Source of the DNA: Sphingomonas melonis
Lineage (GTDB): Bacteria > Pseudomonadota > Alphaproteobacteria > Sphingomonadales > Sphingomonadaceae
DNA: 64,000 nucleotides
Assembly (NCBI RefSeq): GCF_013409985.1
Contig: NZ_JACCBY010000002.1
Coordinates: 310,001 to 374,000 of the forward strand
Direction of reading: 5' to 3'
Part shown: one piece after another, positions 26,696 through 38,767 of the stretch
How the letters are laid out: each line of letters begins with the position of its first letter
How positions within the stretch are numbered: the stretch's first letter is position 1
Notes under the pieces: model-generated
Told to the model about the DNA's origin: nothing
The model's database searches: none
Seen by the model: the letters and a program-made list of their open reading frames with translations, nothing else
Translations under genes and position numbers: made by a program

Positions 26696-27931
26696 CTAAT
26701 CGTTCGTCCGGTCGCTGTCGTCCTCATTGCGCCGGCGCCGCGCCCGTTCCTGCTGCACCAGCGTGCCATGTTCAAACAGGAATCCGGCGATGTCCGGCTT
26801 GCCCGCAGCGCCGAGGACGGTCTGGATGATGATCAGCAGCGGCACCGCGAGCAGCGCCCCCGCCGTCCCCCACACCCATCCCCAGAAGCTGATCGAGACG
26901 AGGATCATCAGCGGGCTGATCGTCAGCCGATGCCCGACGATGAGCGGCGTGATCGCATTCGCCTCGACGAGGTGGCAGCCGATCATCACCGCGGGCGGCA
27001 GCATCGCCACCCAGATGTCGGTGAAGGTCATCATCCCGCCGATCGCGAGCAGGAAGGCGGCGATGATCGGCCCGAAATAGGGAATGTAGTTGAGCAGCGC
27101 GACGATCCCGCCCCACATCAACGGCGACGGCATGCCGATGAAGTACAGCACCGCCGCGACGATACCGCCGAGCGTCAGGTTGATGAGCGTGATCGTGCCG
27201 AGATAGGCCGAGACGTCGTCGACCACATCCTGGATCACCCGCGCGGTCGCCATCGCACCGTCGAAGCTGGTGCGGCCGGTGATCGTCTTCTTGCGCATGC
27301 CCGTCCAGCCGGCGAGGAAAAAGAAGACGATCAGGATGCCGAAGAAGAACTGGACGATCACCGTCGGTGCCGAGGTGGCGGCGAGTTCGAGGATCGAGCT
27401 AGGCGGCGCGACCGCCGCGGTCTGCGGCTGGCGGACCGGGGTCGAGGCGATCTGCCGGAACATCTTGTTCACCGACTTTTCGAGCGTCGAATACAGGTCG
27501 AGCAGCGGCGACAGATTGTGCTGGATGCGGCTGATCCGACTCGGCAGCAGCTGGAAGAAATCGGTGGCCGGAACGACGATCGCCGCGATCACGACATTGG
27601 CGATGATCAGGAAGACGAGGACGCAGAACAGCGCCGCGATCGCCGACGGGATGCGCCGCCGCTCCAGCCATTCGAGCACCGGCACCAACGCGATCGCAAT
27701 GACCAGCGCGACGGTCAGCGGCATGAAGAATTCCGCGCCCGATTTCAGCGCGAACGGCGTGCCCAGCGTCAGGCCGATGCCGGCGATCAGCGTCAGCGCG
27801 GCGAGCAGGCGGTCGCGACGCTGCGCGATCCGCCCGATCTCGGTGCGCGAACTGGGCAGCAGGGGGGCGCCGAGCGCGACCTGTTCCTCGGGCGTGATCG
27901 GGGTCGGGACAAGGTCAGGAGCGTCGGCCAT
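26696..27931 (-). CDS. AI-2E family transporter (permease)
   Basis: This 411-aa integral membrane protein of the AI-2E/PerM family has about eight helices arranged as two N-terminal pairs, a long soluble stretch (about 140-215) with amphipathic helices, and a C-terminal bundle. Conserved hallmarks are NYIPYFGPIIAAFLL (about 290-304) and the EANAITPLIVGHRLTISPL stretch (about 330-348). Members include proposed AI-2 exporters and Na+/H+ antiporters, so the substrate is unknown. The cytoplasmic C-terminus is charged (RARRRRNEDDSDR). It stands alone after the tRNA-Asp pair on the same strand. Confidence 0.88.
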   Translation of the reverse strand: MADAPDLVPTPITPEEQVALGAPLLPSSRTEIGRIAQRRDRLLAALTLIAGIGLTLGTPFALKSGAEFFMPLTVALVIAIALVPVLEWLERRRIPSAIAALFCVLVFLIIANVVIAAIVVPATDFFQLLPSRISRIQHNLSPLLDLYSTLEKSVNKMFRQIASTPVRQPQTAAVAPPSSILELAATSAPTVIVQFFFGILIVFFFLAGWTGMRKKTITGRTSFDGAMATARVIQDVVDDVSAYLGTITLINLTLGGIVAAVLYFIGMPSPLMWGGIVALLNYIPYFGPIIAAFLLAIGGMMTFTDIWVAMLPPAVMIGCHLVEANAITPLIVGHRLTISPLMILVSISFWGWVWGTAGALLAVPLLIIIQTVLGAAGKPDIAGFLFEHGTLVQQERARRRRNEDDSDRTND

Positions 27932-27988
27932 CCGACTGCTCTAGCGCATTTTCAGCCGCCGCCATCCTGCTTCTTGCAGCGGGATTGT

Positions 27989-28150
27989 CGCATGGGGCCG
28001 AGGCGATGGGGCTCGGTGGATTTCCCCATCCAATTCGTCACCCCGGACCCGTTCCGGAGTCCACCGGGCCGCAAGAGAACGGTGTAGGCTCAAGCCTTTC
28101 TCCTCGCCGCAGAGTCGACCCCGGAACGAGTCCGGGGTGACGGCTGGGTT
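27989..28150. repeat. Composite palindromic intergenic repeat, copy 2
   Basis: This matches copy 1 (14412-14635) closely from the CGCATGG start through the outer arms (GTCACCCCGGACCCGTTCCG and GAACGAGTCCGGGGTGACGG) and the shared middle CAAGCCTTTCTCCTCGCCGC. It lacks the end segment seen in copies 1 and 3. It occupies most of the 279-base gap between the AI-2E gene and the acyl-CoA synthetase gene; I see no gene there. Confidence 0.75.
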
Positions 28151-28210
28151 TGGGCCACGACACACCCATAAAGACGCGCACCTGCGGTCGCCTAGCGTCT
28201 ATCAGGCACG

Positions 28211-29974
<1,764 letters not shown>

Positions 29975-30101
29975 GGAAAGGTCCTTCCTTGATCGCCGCC
30001 ACCGGCCGCCGACCTTCGGTTTCGATGAAAGGTTACTGTTGATTCCGGCGCCACTCAAGGCGATATGGAGTAGAAGTTAGAGGTTGGGGTATGGCAGAAC
30101 G

Positions 30102-31322
30102 ATGACAGGCACGACCCCAGGCACGCACGGCTTTGCCCCCGAACGGCTGGCGGCGATCGATGCCTTTGTGAAGGCGCGCTATCTCGACACCGGCCGGTTG
30201 CCGCACGCGCAATTGCTGATCGCGCGCGACGGCGACATCGTCCATTTCTCGCATCAGGGGCCGGCGCGCGAGGGCGGCGCCACGCTGGACGAAGGGTCGC
30301 TGTTCCGCATCGCCTCGATGACCAAGCCGATCACCTCGATCGCGTTCATGATGCTGGTCGAGGCCGGGCTGGTCGCCCTTGATACGCCGGTCCATCACGT
30401 GCTTCCCGAATTCGAGGGTCTCGGAGTCTATCATAGCGGCGGTGGCGGGGTGCCGTTCGTCACCCGGCCGACCGCGGCGCCGATGCGGATGCTCGACCTG
30501 CTGCGCCACACGGCCGGGCTGACCTATGGCTTTCAGAACCGCTCGAACATCGACGCCGCCTATCGCGAATCGAAGATCGAGCGCTGGCATGGCGATCGCG
30601 ACCTCGACGGGTTCGTCGCGGCGCTGGCCGAGCTGCCGCTCGAATATGCGCCGGGCGAAGGCTGGATCTATTCGGTCGCCACCGACGTGCTCGGCGCGGT
30701 GATCGAGCGGGTGTCGGGCCAGCGGCTCGACGACTTCTTCACGAGCCGGATCTTCACGCCGCTCGGCATGACCGACACCCTGTTCCACGTGCCGCCGGAC
30801 AGGATCGACCGGCTGACCGACTGCTACGCGCTCGACCAGGACGGGACGCGCGTGATCTATGACCGCGGCGAGGCGAGCGCGTGGAGCCGGCCGCCCAAGC
30901 TGTTGTCGGGGGGCGGCGGGCTGGTCTCGACCGCGCGCGATTATCACCGCTTCTGCCGGATGTGCGAGAATGGCGGCACGCTGGAAGGCGCGCGGATCGT
31001 CGGGCGCAAGACGATCGAGTTGATGACGATGAACCATCTGCCCGGTGGTCAGGACCTCGCCGGCCTGTCGCGATCGCTGTTCAGCGAGGCGCAGAATGCC
31101 GGCACCGGCTTCGGGCTCGGCTTTGCGGTGACGCAGGACGTAGCGAAGACGATGATCCCGGGCTCGCGCGGCGAATATTATTGGGGCGGCATGTTCTCGA
31201 CCGCCTTCTTCATCGATCCCGTCGAGCGGCTGCACATGGTGTTCATGACGCAGTTCACGCCATCAAGCCTCTATCCGATCCGCCGCGAGTTGAAGACGAT
31301 GATCTACGCCGCGCTCAACTGA
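30102..31322 (+). CDS. Beta-lactamase-family serine hydrolase (esterase type)
   Basis: This 406-aa protein has the class C beta-lactamase/DD-peptidase fold but is cytoplasmic-looking, with no signal peptide. The catalytic SMTK (Ser72, Lys75) follows SLFRIA; the second motif is WIYSVATDVLG with Tyr; and GGGGLVSTARDYHRFCRM and the final GGMFSTAFFIDP cover the third element. Such enzymes are often esterases (EstB-like). It opens the plus-strand catabolic genes and lies 22 bases before the FadB-type gene. The start is ATG 30102; a TTG at 30084 is less likely. The real substrate is unknown. Confidence 0.87.
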   Translation: MTGTTPGTHGFAPERLAAIDAFVKARYLDTGRLPHAQLLIARDGDIVHFSHQGPAREGGATLDEGSLFRIASMTKPITSIAFMMLVEAGLVALDTPVHHVLPEFEGLGVYHSGGGGVPFVTRPTAAPMRMLDLLRHTAGLTYGFQNRSNIDAAYRESKIERWHGDRDLDGFVAALAELPLEYAPGEGWIYSVATDVLGAVIERVSGQRLDDFFTSRIFTPLGMTDTLFHVPPDRIDRLTDCYALDQDGTRVIYDRGEASAWSRPPKLLSGGGGLVSTARDYHRFCRMCENGGTLEGARIVGRKTIELMTMNHLPGGQDLAGLSRSLFSEAQNAGTGFGLGFAVTQDVAKTMIPGSRGEYYWGGMFSTAFFIDPVERLHMVFMTQFTPSSLYPIRRELKTMIYAALN

Positions 31323-31343
31323 CGATTAGCGAAGGACAATCCT

Positions 31344-33356
<2,013 letters not shown>

Positions 33357-33360
33357 CATT

Positions 33361-33427
33361 CCGTTTGCCCTGAGCCTGTCGAGGGGCCGCGTGGCTCACC
33401 CTCCTTCGACAGGCTCAGGCAGAACGG
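33361..33427. repeat. Palindromic intergenic repeat (CCTGAGCCTGTCGAAGG type)
   Basis: CCGTTTGCCCTGAGCCTGTC at 33361 and GACAGGCTCAGGCAGAACGG near 33408 are near-exact inverted halves. It sits between the FadB-type gene and the first acyl-CoA dehydrogenase. Another copy is at 22961-23026. Confidence 0.85.
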
Positions 33428-33442
33428 CGGAGAGGACATGAC

Positions 33443-34633
33443 ATGACCGACACCGACCTCGATACCTTCCGCTCTGAAACCCGCGCGTGGCTGGCGGAGA
33501 ATTGCCCGCCCGAGATGCGCGAGCCGGTGCGGTCCGACACCGACGTCTGCTGGGGCGGGCGCAATTTCACGCCGTCGTCGCCGGCGCAGAAGGACTGGCT
33601 CGACCGGATGGCAGCGCGCGGCTGGACCGTGCCCGACTGGCCGAAGGCCTATGGCGGCGGCGGGCTGTCGGCGGCGCAGACCAAGATCCTGCGCGAGGAG
33701 ATGGCGGCAATCCGCGCGCGCAATCCGCTCAATTCGTTCGGCATCTCGATGCTCGGGCCGGCGCTGCTCAAATATGGCACAGAGGAGCAGAAGCTGGAGC
33801 ATCTGCCCAAGATCGCCCGCGGCGAGATCCGCTGGTGCCAGGGCTATTCCGAACCCAATGCCGGGTCCGACCTTGCCGGGCTCGCCGCCAGCGCCGAGGA
33901 TGCGGGCGATCATTATATCGTCAACGGCCAGAAGGTGTGGACCAGCTATGCCGACAAGGCCGACTGGATCTTCTGCCTGGTGCGCACCAGCAAGACGTCG
34001 AAACAGGGCGGGATCAGCTTCGTGCTGTTCGACATGGCCTCGCCGGGCGTCTCGACCAAGCCGATCCTGCTGATCAGCGGCTATTCGCCGTTCTGCGAGA
34101 CCTTCATGGACAATGTGAAGGTGCCCAAGGCGAACCGCATCCATGACGAGAACAAGGGCTGGGACGTTGCCAAATATCTGCTCGGCCATGAGCGGGAGAT
34201 GATCTCGGGGATGGGACTGGCGACCGGCGGGCGCAATCCGCTGGTCGAGGGCGCGATCGCGACGATCGGGCTCGATCATGACGGGCGGCTTGCCGATCCG
34301 GTGCTGCGCACGCAGATCGCCCTGTTCGAAGTGCGGGCGAAGGCGTTCGCGGCAATGTCCGAACGGTTCATCGACGAGCTGAAGGCGGGGCGCGCGCATC
34401 CGGCGCAGCCGAGCATGATGAAATATGTCGGCACCGAGTTGAACAAGGATCGCTACGAATTGATGATGGCCTCGGGCGGGTCGGACGCGCTCGAATGGGA
34501 GAGCGAGCGCTCGCGCACCGGCGCGATGCCCCGCGCCTGGCTGCGCACCAAAGCCAATTCGATCGAGGGCGGGACGAGCGAGATCCAGCTCAACATCATC
34601 GCCAAGCGGATCCTGGAGCTGCCCGGCGCCTGA
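33443..34633 (+). CDS. Acyl-CoA dehydrogenase family protein, catalytic-type subunit
   Basis: This 396-aa flavoprotein oxidises an acyl-CoA to the 2-enoyl form. The N-terminal helices are followed by the substrate/flavin loop WCQGYSEPNAGSDLAGLA (about 132-149), and the C-terminal bundle contains the motif SIEGGTSEIQLNIIAKRILE (about 372-391). The Glu in IEGGT stands at the usual catalytic base position. It is paired with a second acyl-CoA dehydrogenase gene 97 bases downstream that lacks this residue. The chain-length or sterol side-chain preference is unknown. Confidence 0.9.
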   Translation: MTDTDLDTFRSETRAWLAENCPPEMREPVRSDTDVCWGGRNFTPSSPAQKDWLDRMAARGWTVPDWPKAYGGGGLSAAQTKILREEMAAIRARNPLNSFGISMLGPALLKYGTEEQKLEHLPKIARGEIRWCQGYSEPNAGSDLAGLAASAEDAGDHYIVNGQKVWTSYADKADWIFCLVRTSKTSKQGGISFVLFDMASPGVSTKPILLISGYSPFCETFMDNVKVPKANRIHDENKGWDVAKYLLGHEREMISGMGLATGGRNPLVEGAIATIGLDHDGRLADPVLRTQIALFEVRAKAFAAMSERFIDELKAGRAHPAQPSMMKYVGTELNKDRYELMMASGGSDALEWESERSRTGAMPRAWLRTKANSIEGGTSEIQLNIIAKRILELPGA

Positions 34634-34639
34634 TCCCCT

Positions 34640-34722
34640 TGTGCCCTGCGCAGGCAGGAGCCCAGAGCCACATAGCGGAACGCTGGGAACCCTGGGTTCC
34701 GGCTTCCGCCGGAACACGAAAG
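34640..34722. repeat. Palindromic intergenic repeat with hairpin
   Basis: The short gap between the two acyl-CoA dehydrogenase genes holds TGCCCTGCGCAGGCA and the hairpin TTCCGGC/GCCGGAA around TTCC (34697-34714). It resembles the family at 25206-25313 in its GGGTTCC..CCGGAA core. Being inside a likely operon, it may affect relative expression of the two genes. Confidence 0.65.
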
Positions 34723-34729
34723 TTTCCCG

Positions 34730-35854
34730 ATGCCCCTCTACCTCAACGACGAACAGACGATGCTCCGCGATACGGCGAAGGACTTCATCGCCGAACACGC
34801 CCCCGTCAGCCATTTGCGGTCCTTGCGCGACGGCAACGACCCGACCGGCTTCAGCCGCGACCTGTGGAAGCAGTTCGCCGAGATGGGGCTCAACGGCGTG
34901 CTGATCCCCGAGGCGCAGGGCGGCCTCGGCCTCGGCCATGTCGAGGCGGGCGTGGTGCTGGAGGAGATCGGTCGCAATTTGTCCCCCTCCCCCTTCCTCG
35001 CCACCGCCGTCGCGGCGGTCGAGGCGCTGAGGGGCTCGGCGCAGGCGGAGCGCTGGTTCCCCCGCATCATCACCGGCGATACGGTGGCGGCGCTGGCGAT
35101 CGACGAGGGCGCCAAGCATCGCGACCGGATCGCGATGACCGCAGAGCGCGCGGGCAACGGCTTCCGCCTGACCGGCGCAAAGCAGTTCGTCACCCACGGC
35201 CATGTCGCCGACCTGCTGATCGTCGCGGCGCGCACCGCGGGGTCGCCCGACGATGCCGAGGGCGTCACGCTGTTCGCGGTGCCGAAGGACGCCGCCAACC
35301 TCACCGCGACTCCCGAGCGGCTCGCCGATTCGAGTCTCGCCGCGCGGATCGCGTTCGAGGGTGTCGAGGTCGACGCGGATGCGGTTATCGGTGAGGTCGA
35401 TGGCGGACGCGGGCCGCTCGACCGGCTGTTGCGCGCGGGCCGGACCGGCGCCGCGGCAGAGCTGCTCGGCGTCGGTGGCGGCGCGATGGACATGACCGTC
35501 GGCTATCTCAAGGAGCGCAAGCAGTTCGGCGTGGCGATCGGCAGCTTCCAGGCGCTCCAGCATCGTGCCGCGCATCTCTATGCCGAGATGGAGGTGGCGC
35601 GCGCGGCAGTGCTCAAGGCACAGCAATTGCTCGATACCGATGCCGTGGCCGACGGGGCAGTCTCGGTCGCCAAGGCGATGACCGGCATGGCGACGACGCT
35701 TTCGGTGCAGGAAGGCATCCAGATGCACGGCGGTATCGGCATGACCGACGAATATGATATCGGGTTCTACATGAAGCGCGCGCGGGTTCTGGTGGAGATG
35801 TTCGGCGACATCGGCTTCCATGCCGATCGGCTCGCCAAGGCGGCGGGGTATTGA
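34730..35854 (+). CDS. Acyl-CoA dehydrogenase-like protein lacking the catalytic glutamate
   Basis: This 374-aa protein shows the acyl-CoA dehydrogenase fold: helical N-terminus (EQTMLRDTAKDFIAEHAP), middle beta domain, and C-terminal helices with QFGVAIGSFQALQHRAAHLY and GIQMHGGIGMTDEYDI. Where active enzymes have the IYEGT/IEGGT catalytic Glu, this one has LVEMFGDIGFHADRLA. It may be the non-catalytic half of an unequal pair with the gene at 33443, as in steroid side-chain dehydrogenases. The TGA overlaps the thioesterase start (TGATG). Confidence 0.85.
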   Translation: MPLYLNDEQTMLRDTAKDFIAEHAPVSHLRSLRDGNDPTGFSRDLWKQFAEMGLNGVLIPEAQGGLGLGHVEAGVVLEEIGRNLSPSPFLATAVAAVEALRGSAQAERWFPRIITGDTVAALAIDEGAKHRDRIAMTAERAGNGFRLTGAKQFVTHGHVADLLIVAARTAGSPDDAEGVTLFAVPKDAANLTATPERLADSSLAARIAFEGVEVDADAVIGEVDGGRGPLDRLLRAGRTGAAAELLGVGGGAMDMTVGYLKERKQFGVAIGSFQALQHRAAHLYAEMEVARAAVLKAQQLLDTDAVADGAVSVAKAMTGMATTLSVQEGIQMHGGIGMTDEYDIGFYMKRARVLVEMFGDIGFHADRLAKAAGY

Positions 35855-36735
35855 TGCCGGAGCGGACTCCCGAACAATTGGCGGCGATGCTGGTCACGCT
35901 GCTCGATATCGAGGAGATCGACACCGATTTGTACCGCGGGCCGCGCCAGCCCGGCGGGCGCGGCCGCGTGTTCGGTGGACAGGTGATCGCGCAGGCGTTG
36001 CAGGCGGCGCAGCGCTCGGTCGAGGGCAAGGACGCGCATTCGCTCCACGCCTATTTCATGCGGCCGGGCGACGAGAATTTCCCGATCATCTATCAGGTGA
36101 TGCGCGACTTCGACGGCCGCAGCTTCGCGACGCGGCGCGTGGTCGCGTTGCAGAAGGGGCAACCGATCCTGAACCTCGCCGCCTCGTTCCAGACGCCGGA
36201 GGACGGGCTGCACCATCAGGACGCGATGCCCGACGTGCCGGGGCCGGAGACGCTCAAGTCGGAACGCGAGCTGCGCCTCGCCATCGCCCATCAGGTGCCC
36301 GAACCGGTGCGCGAGGTCTTCACCCGCCGGCAGAATGCGATCGAGATGCGGCCGCTCTACCCGCGCAGCTGGTTCGCGCCGGAGAAACGCGCGCCCAACA
36401 ATGCCGCCTGGTTCCGCACCGCCGCGCCGATCGGCGACGATCCGGCGATCCATCGCGCCGCGCTCGCCTACGCCTCCGACATGGCACTGCTCGCCACCTC
36501 GATGATGCCGCACGGCGTCAACTGGCTGATGCCCGAGATGCAGACCGCCAGCCTCGACCACGCCCTGTGGATTCACGAGCCGTTCCGTGCGGACGAGTGG
36601 CTGCTCTACACGACCGACAGCCCCTGGGCGGGCCACGCCCGCGGCATGAACCGCGGCAGCATCTTCACGCAGGACGGGCGGCTGGTCGCGACCACCGCAC
36701 AGGAAGGGCTGATCCGCCGCCGCCCGACGGCGTAG
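35854..36735 (+). CDS. tesB: Acyl-CoA thioesterase II (TesB)
   Basis: This 293-aa double-hotdog thioesterase releases CoA from acyl-CoA esters. Family marks are GRVFGGQVIAQALQAA (about 31-46), HSLHAYFMRPGD, MLPHG-like MMPHGVNWL, and the C-terminal DHALWIHEPFRADEWLLY with GRGSI-like MNRGSIFTQDGRLVATTAQEG, which contains the catalytic Asp/Thr-Ser/Gln set. The ATG at 35854 overlaps the stop of the upstream dehydrogenase gene. It is the last gene of this plus-strand block and may balance CoA during degradation of the cluster's substrate. Confidence 0.93.
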   Translation: MPERTPEQLAAMLVTLLDIEEIDTDLYRGPRQPGGRGRVFGGQVIAQALQAAQRSVEGKDAHSLHAYFMRPGDENFPIIYQVMRDFDGRSFATRRVVALQKGQPILNLAASFQTPEDGLHHQDAMPDVPGPETLKSERELRLAIAHQVPEPVREVFTRRQNAIEMRPLYPRSWFAPEKRAPNNAAWFRTAAPIGDDPAIHRAALAYASDMALLATSMMPHGVNWLMPEMQTASLDHALWIHEPFRADEWLLYTTDSPWAGHARGMNRGSIFTQDGRLVATTAQEGLIRRRPTA

Positions 36736-36805
36736 GACGAGTCGACATTCCAATCTCGCGCCCCCCGCCAGGAGAGGACTTCGCCGAAAGTTGGTGTCGA
36801 TGCGG

Positions 36806-37906
36806 CTAGTCCGCGTCGGCCGACCGTACCGGGTCACCGGGCTTGTGGATGCGGTAGATCACGCGTTCGATGCAGCCGGTGTAGCCGTGCGGCGAGGGTT
36901 TGAACGTGAGGTTGCCGATCATCGCGGTCGCCGCCTCACCGAAGTCGCTGGCCGGTTCCGCTGCGAGCGTGCGGATATTGCCGGTCGCCCCCCATGAGGC
37001 GACATCGAAGGCAATGATCGCCCAGCCTTCGATATGGCGGCGGTTATAGGGCTCGGGATAGCGCAGCACCGGCTTGCGGTCGAAATCATGCTCCTTCGGG
37101 CAGGTCGCGTCGGCGGGGCGAACGCTGTCCTCCTCCGGCGGCACGGGCGCGGGCAAGGTCGCGGGCGCCTTCCAATACGGATAGAAGCATCCCGTCCGCG
37201 CGCCGCGCTCGAACCGCGACCGTGCGACCGCGCGCACCGCCGCCGCATCGAAGCCGGCCGCACCGCTGTCGGCGATCATATGCGGCCTGATCGGCTTGCC
37301 GGCGCGATCGAGATCGTAGCCGACCATCGTCCAGCTGCGATAGCCCGGCTGATCGGGCAGCGCCTTGAAGTCGGGGAAGGCGCGCAGCAGCACGTCGGGC
37401 GCCGGGTCGGTGCAGGTCGAATTGTCGGGCCGGATGCGGTCCCACAGCCCACGCGGGGGCGCCGCGCCCGGCACAAGCGTATAGGCGATCAGGTCGGCAC
37501 GCGATGCGGTGCCGATCGCTTCGTGCCGCGCGGTGAAGGTGACGGTGCAGCGGGTCCGCGCCGCGCCCGGTGCGAAGCGGCTCGCCGCGAATGCAGGGAC
37601 GACGTCGTCGGCGAAGGGCACGTATCCCGTCACCGTACGCGTGATCGATAGCGGCCGCCCCGTCGGGTCGATGCGGAAATCGAGCGTGACCGGGCGGAAG
37701 CCGGCGACGTCTCCCCAGCCGAGCGCGCGATCCGGATCGGCGGCACGAACGACCCGCTCCGCGCGCACGGTGTCGCCTTGCCCGCGGCACAGCACCGGGC
37801 TCATCGCCCAGCTGACGAGCGCCTGCCCCGCAGGCGATGTGGGCGGTGCCGGCACACTCATGGGAGCGGACGCGGCCAGAGCGGAGACGGTGACGAGCGT
37901 GATCAT
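36806..37906 (-). CDS. Protein with three TonB C-terminal-like repeats
   Basis: This 366-aa exported-looking protein (short hydrophobic N-terminus MITLVTVSALAASAPM) has three repeated segments at about residues 68-127, 188-246 and 290-352. Each shows strand V..FRID/YDLD.(A/T)G(K/R)P, then a DA.AV.A..(S)RF.PG helix-strand pattern and ends near a Cys pair position. This is the pattern of TonB C-terminal domains, but TonB itself has one domain, and there is no N-terminal anchor or proline spacer like a true TonB. It stands alone between the thioesterase and SDR genes. Function unknown. Confidence 0.7.
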   Translation of the reverse strand: MITLVTVSALAASAPMSVPAPPTSPAGQALVSWAMSPVLCRGQGDTVRAERVVRAADPDRALGWGDVAGFRPVTLDFRIDPTGRPLSITRTVTGYVPFADDVVPAFAASRFAPGAARTRCTVTFTARHEAIGTASRADLIAYTLVPGAAPPRGLWDRIRPDNSTCTDPAPDVLLRAFPDFKALPDQPGYRSWTMVGYDLDRAGKPIRPHMIADSGAAGFDAAAVRAVARSRFERGARTGCFYPYWKAPATLPAPVPPEEDSVRPADATCPKEHDFDRKPVLRYPEPYNRRHIEGWAIIAFDVASWGATGNIRTLAAEPASDFGEAATAMIGNLTFKPSPHGYTGCIERVIYRIHKPGDPVRSADAD

Positions 37907-37946
37907 GTCGTCATCCTGATACGCCAACGTGACGGCAGCAAGTCGC

Positions 37947-38747
37947 TTATACCGCGGTCCTGCCATAGTCCTGACGGGTGACCGGATGGCTCGACGACAG
38001 GCCGCCGTCGACCGCAATCGCCTGGCCGTTGACGTAGCTGGCATCGTCGGAGGCGAGGAACAGCGCAACCCGGGCAAGCTCCTCCGGCTGCGCGCCACGC
38101 CGCAACGGATTGAGGCGGCCGATCCGGTCCGTCTTGCCGGCGTCGCGGGCATAATCGAACACCGGCTGCGTCATGCCCGTCTCCGTCAGGCCGGGGCAGA
38201 GCGCGTTGACGCGAACGTTGCTGCCCGACAATTGCTGTGCGGCGACTGCGGCGAGATTGATCACGCCCGCCTTCGACGCGGAATAGGCGGGCGAGCCTGC
38301 GCCGGACCGCAGACCGGCGACGCTGGCGGTGAGCACGATCGCCCCGCCGCCCCGTTCGGCGATGCGCGGCGCGGCATGTTTGATCGCGAGCAACGGCCCG
38401 ATCAGGTTGACGCGCAGCACCTCGGCGATCAGCGCGACATCGGTATCGAAGATATTGGCCATGCCACCCGATATGCCGGCATTGGCGAACATCACGTCGA
38501 GACCGCCGAACGCATCCCCGGCCAGCGCCACGGCGCGGACGACGTCGCCTTCGTCACCCGCATCGATGCGGATCGCGCGGGCGATACCGCCGGCCGCGGC
38601 GATGAGTGCCGCGGTTTCCTCGACGCTTTCGCTGCGGTCCGCGACGATGACGCGACCACCTTCCGCGGCGAAGAGGCGCGCGGCGGCGCGACCGATGCCG
38701 CTGCCGGCGCCGGTGACAATGATCGATCGATCGGTGAAGCGGGCCAT
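37947..38747 (-). CDS. Short-chain dehydrogenase/reductase
   Basis: This 266-aa NAD(P)-dependent oxidoreductase has the cofactor loop VTGAGSGIGRAAARLF (about 10-25), NAG in FANAGISGG, a catalytic serine in ASVAG, and the catalytic YSASK. The C-terminus has the usual LNPLRRGAQPEELARVALFLASDDASYVNGQ stretch (in two parts). It lies in the minus-strand unit SDR-kinase-ADH-dehydrogenase and probably oxidises a hydroxyl on the cluster's acyl or alcohol substrate. The cofactor preference is unclear; an Asp at the end of the second strand (VIVADRS) favours NAD+. Confidence 0.9.
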   Translation of the reverse strand: MARFTDRSIIVTGAGSGIGRAAARLFAAEGGRVIVADRSESVEETAALIAAAGGIARAIRIDAGDEGDVVRAVALAGDAFGGLDVMFANAGISGGMANIFDTDVALIAEVLRVNLIGPLLAIKHAAPRIAERGGGAIVLTASVAGLRSGAGSPAYSASKAGVINLAAVAAQQLSGSNVRVNALCPGLTETGMTQPVFDYARDAGKTDRIGRLNPLRRGAQPEELARVALFLASDDASYVNGQAIAVDGGLSSSHPVTRQDYGRTAV

Positions 38748-38767
38748 GGCGTCTCTCCCTTGCTGGT

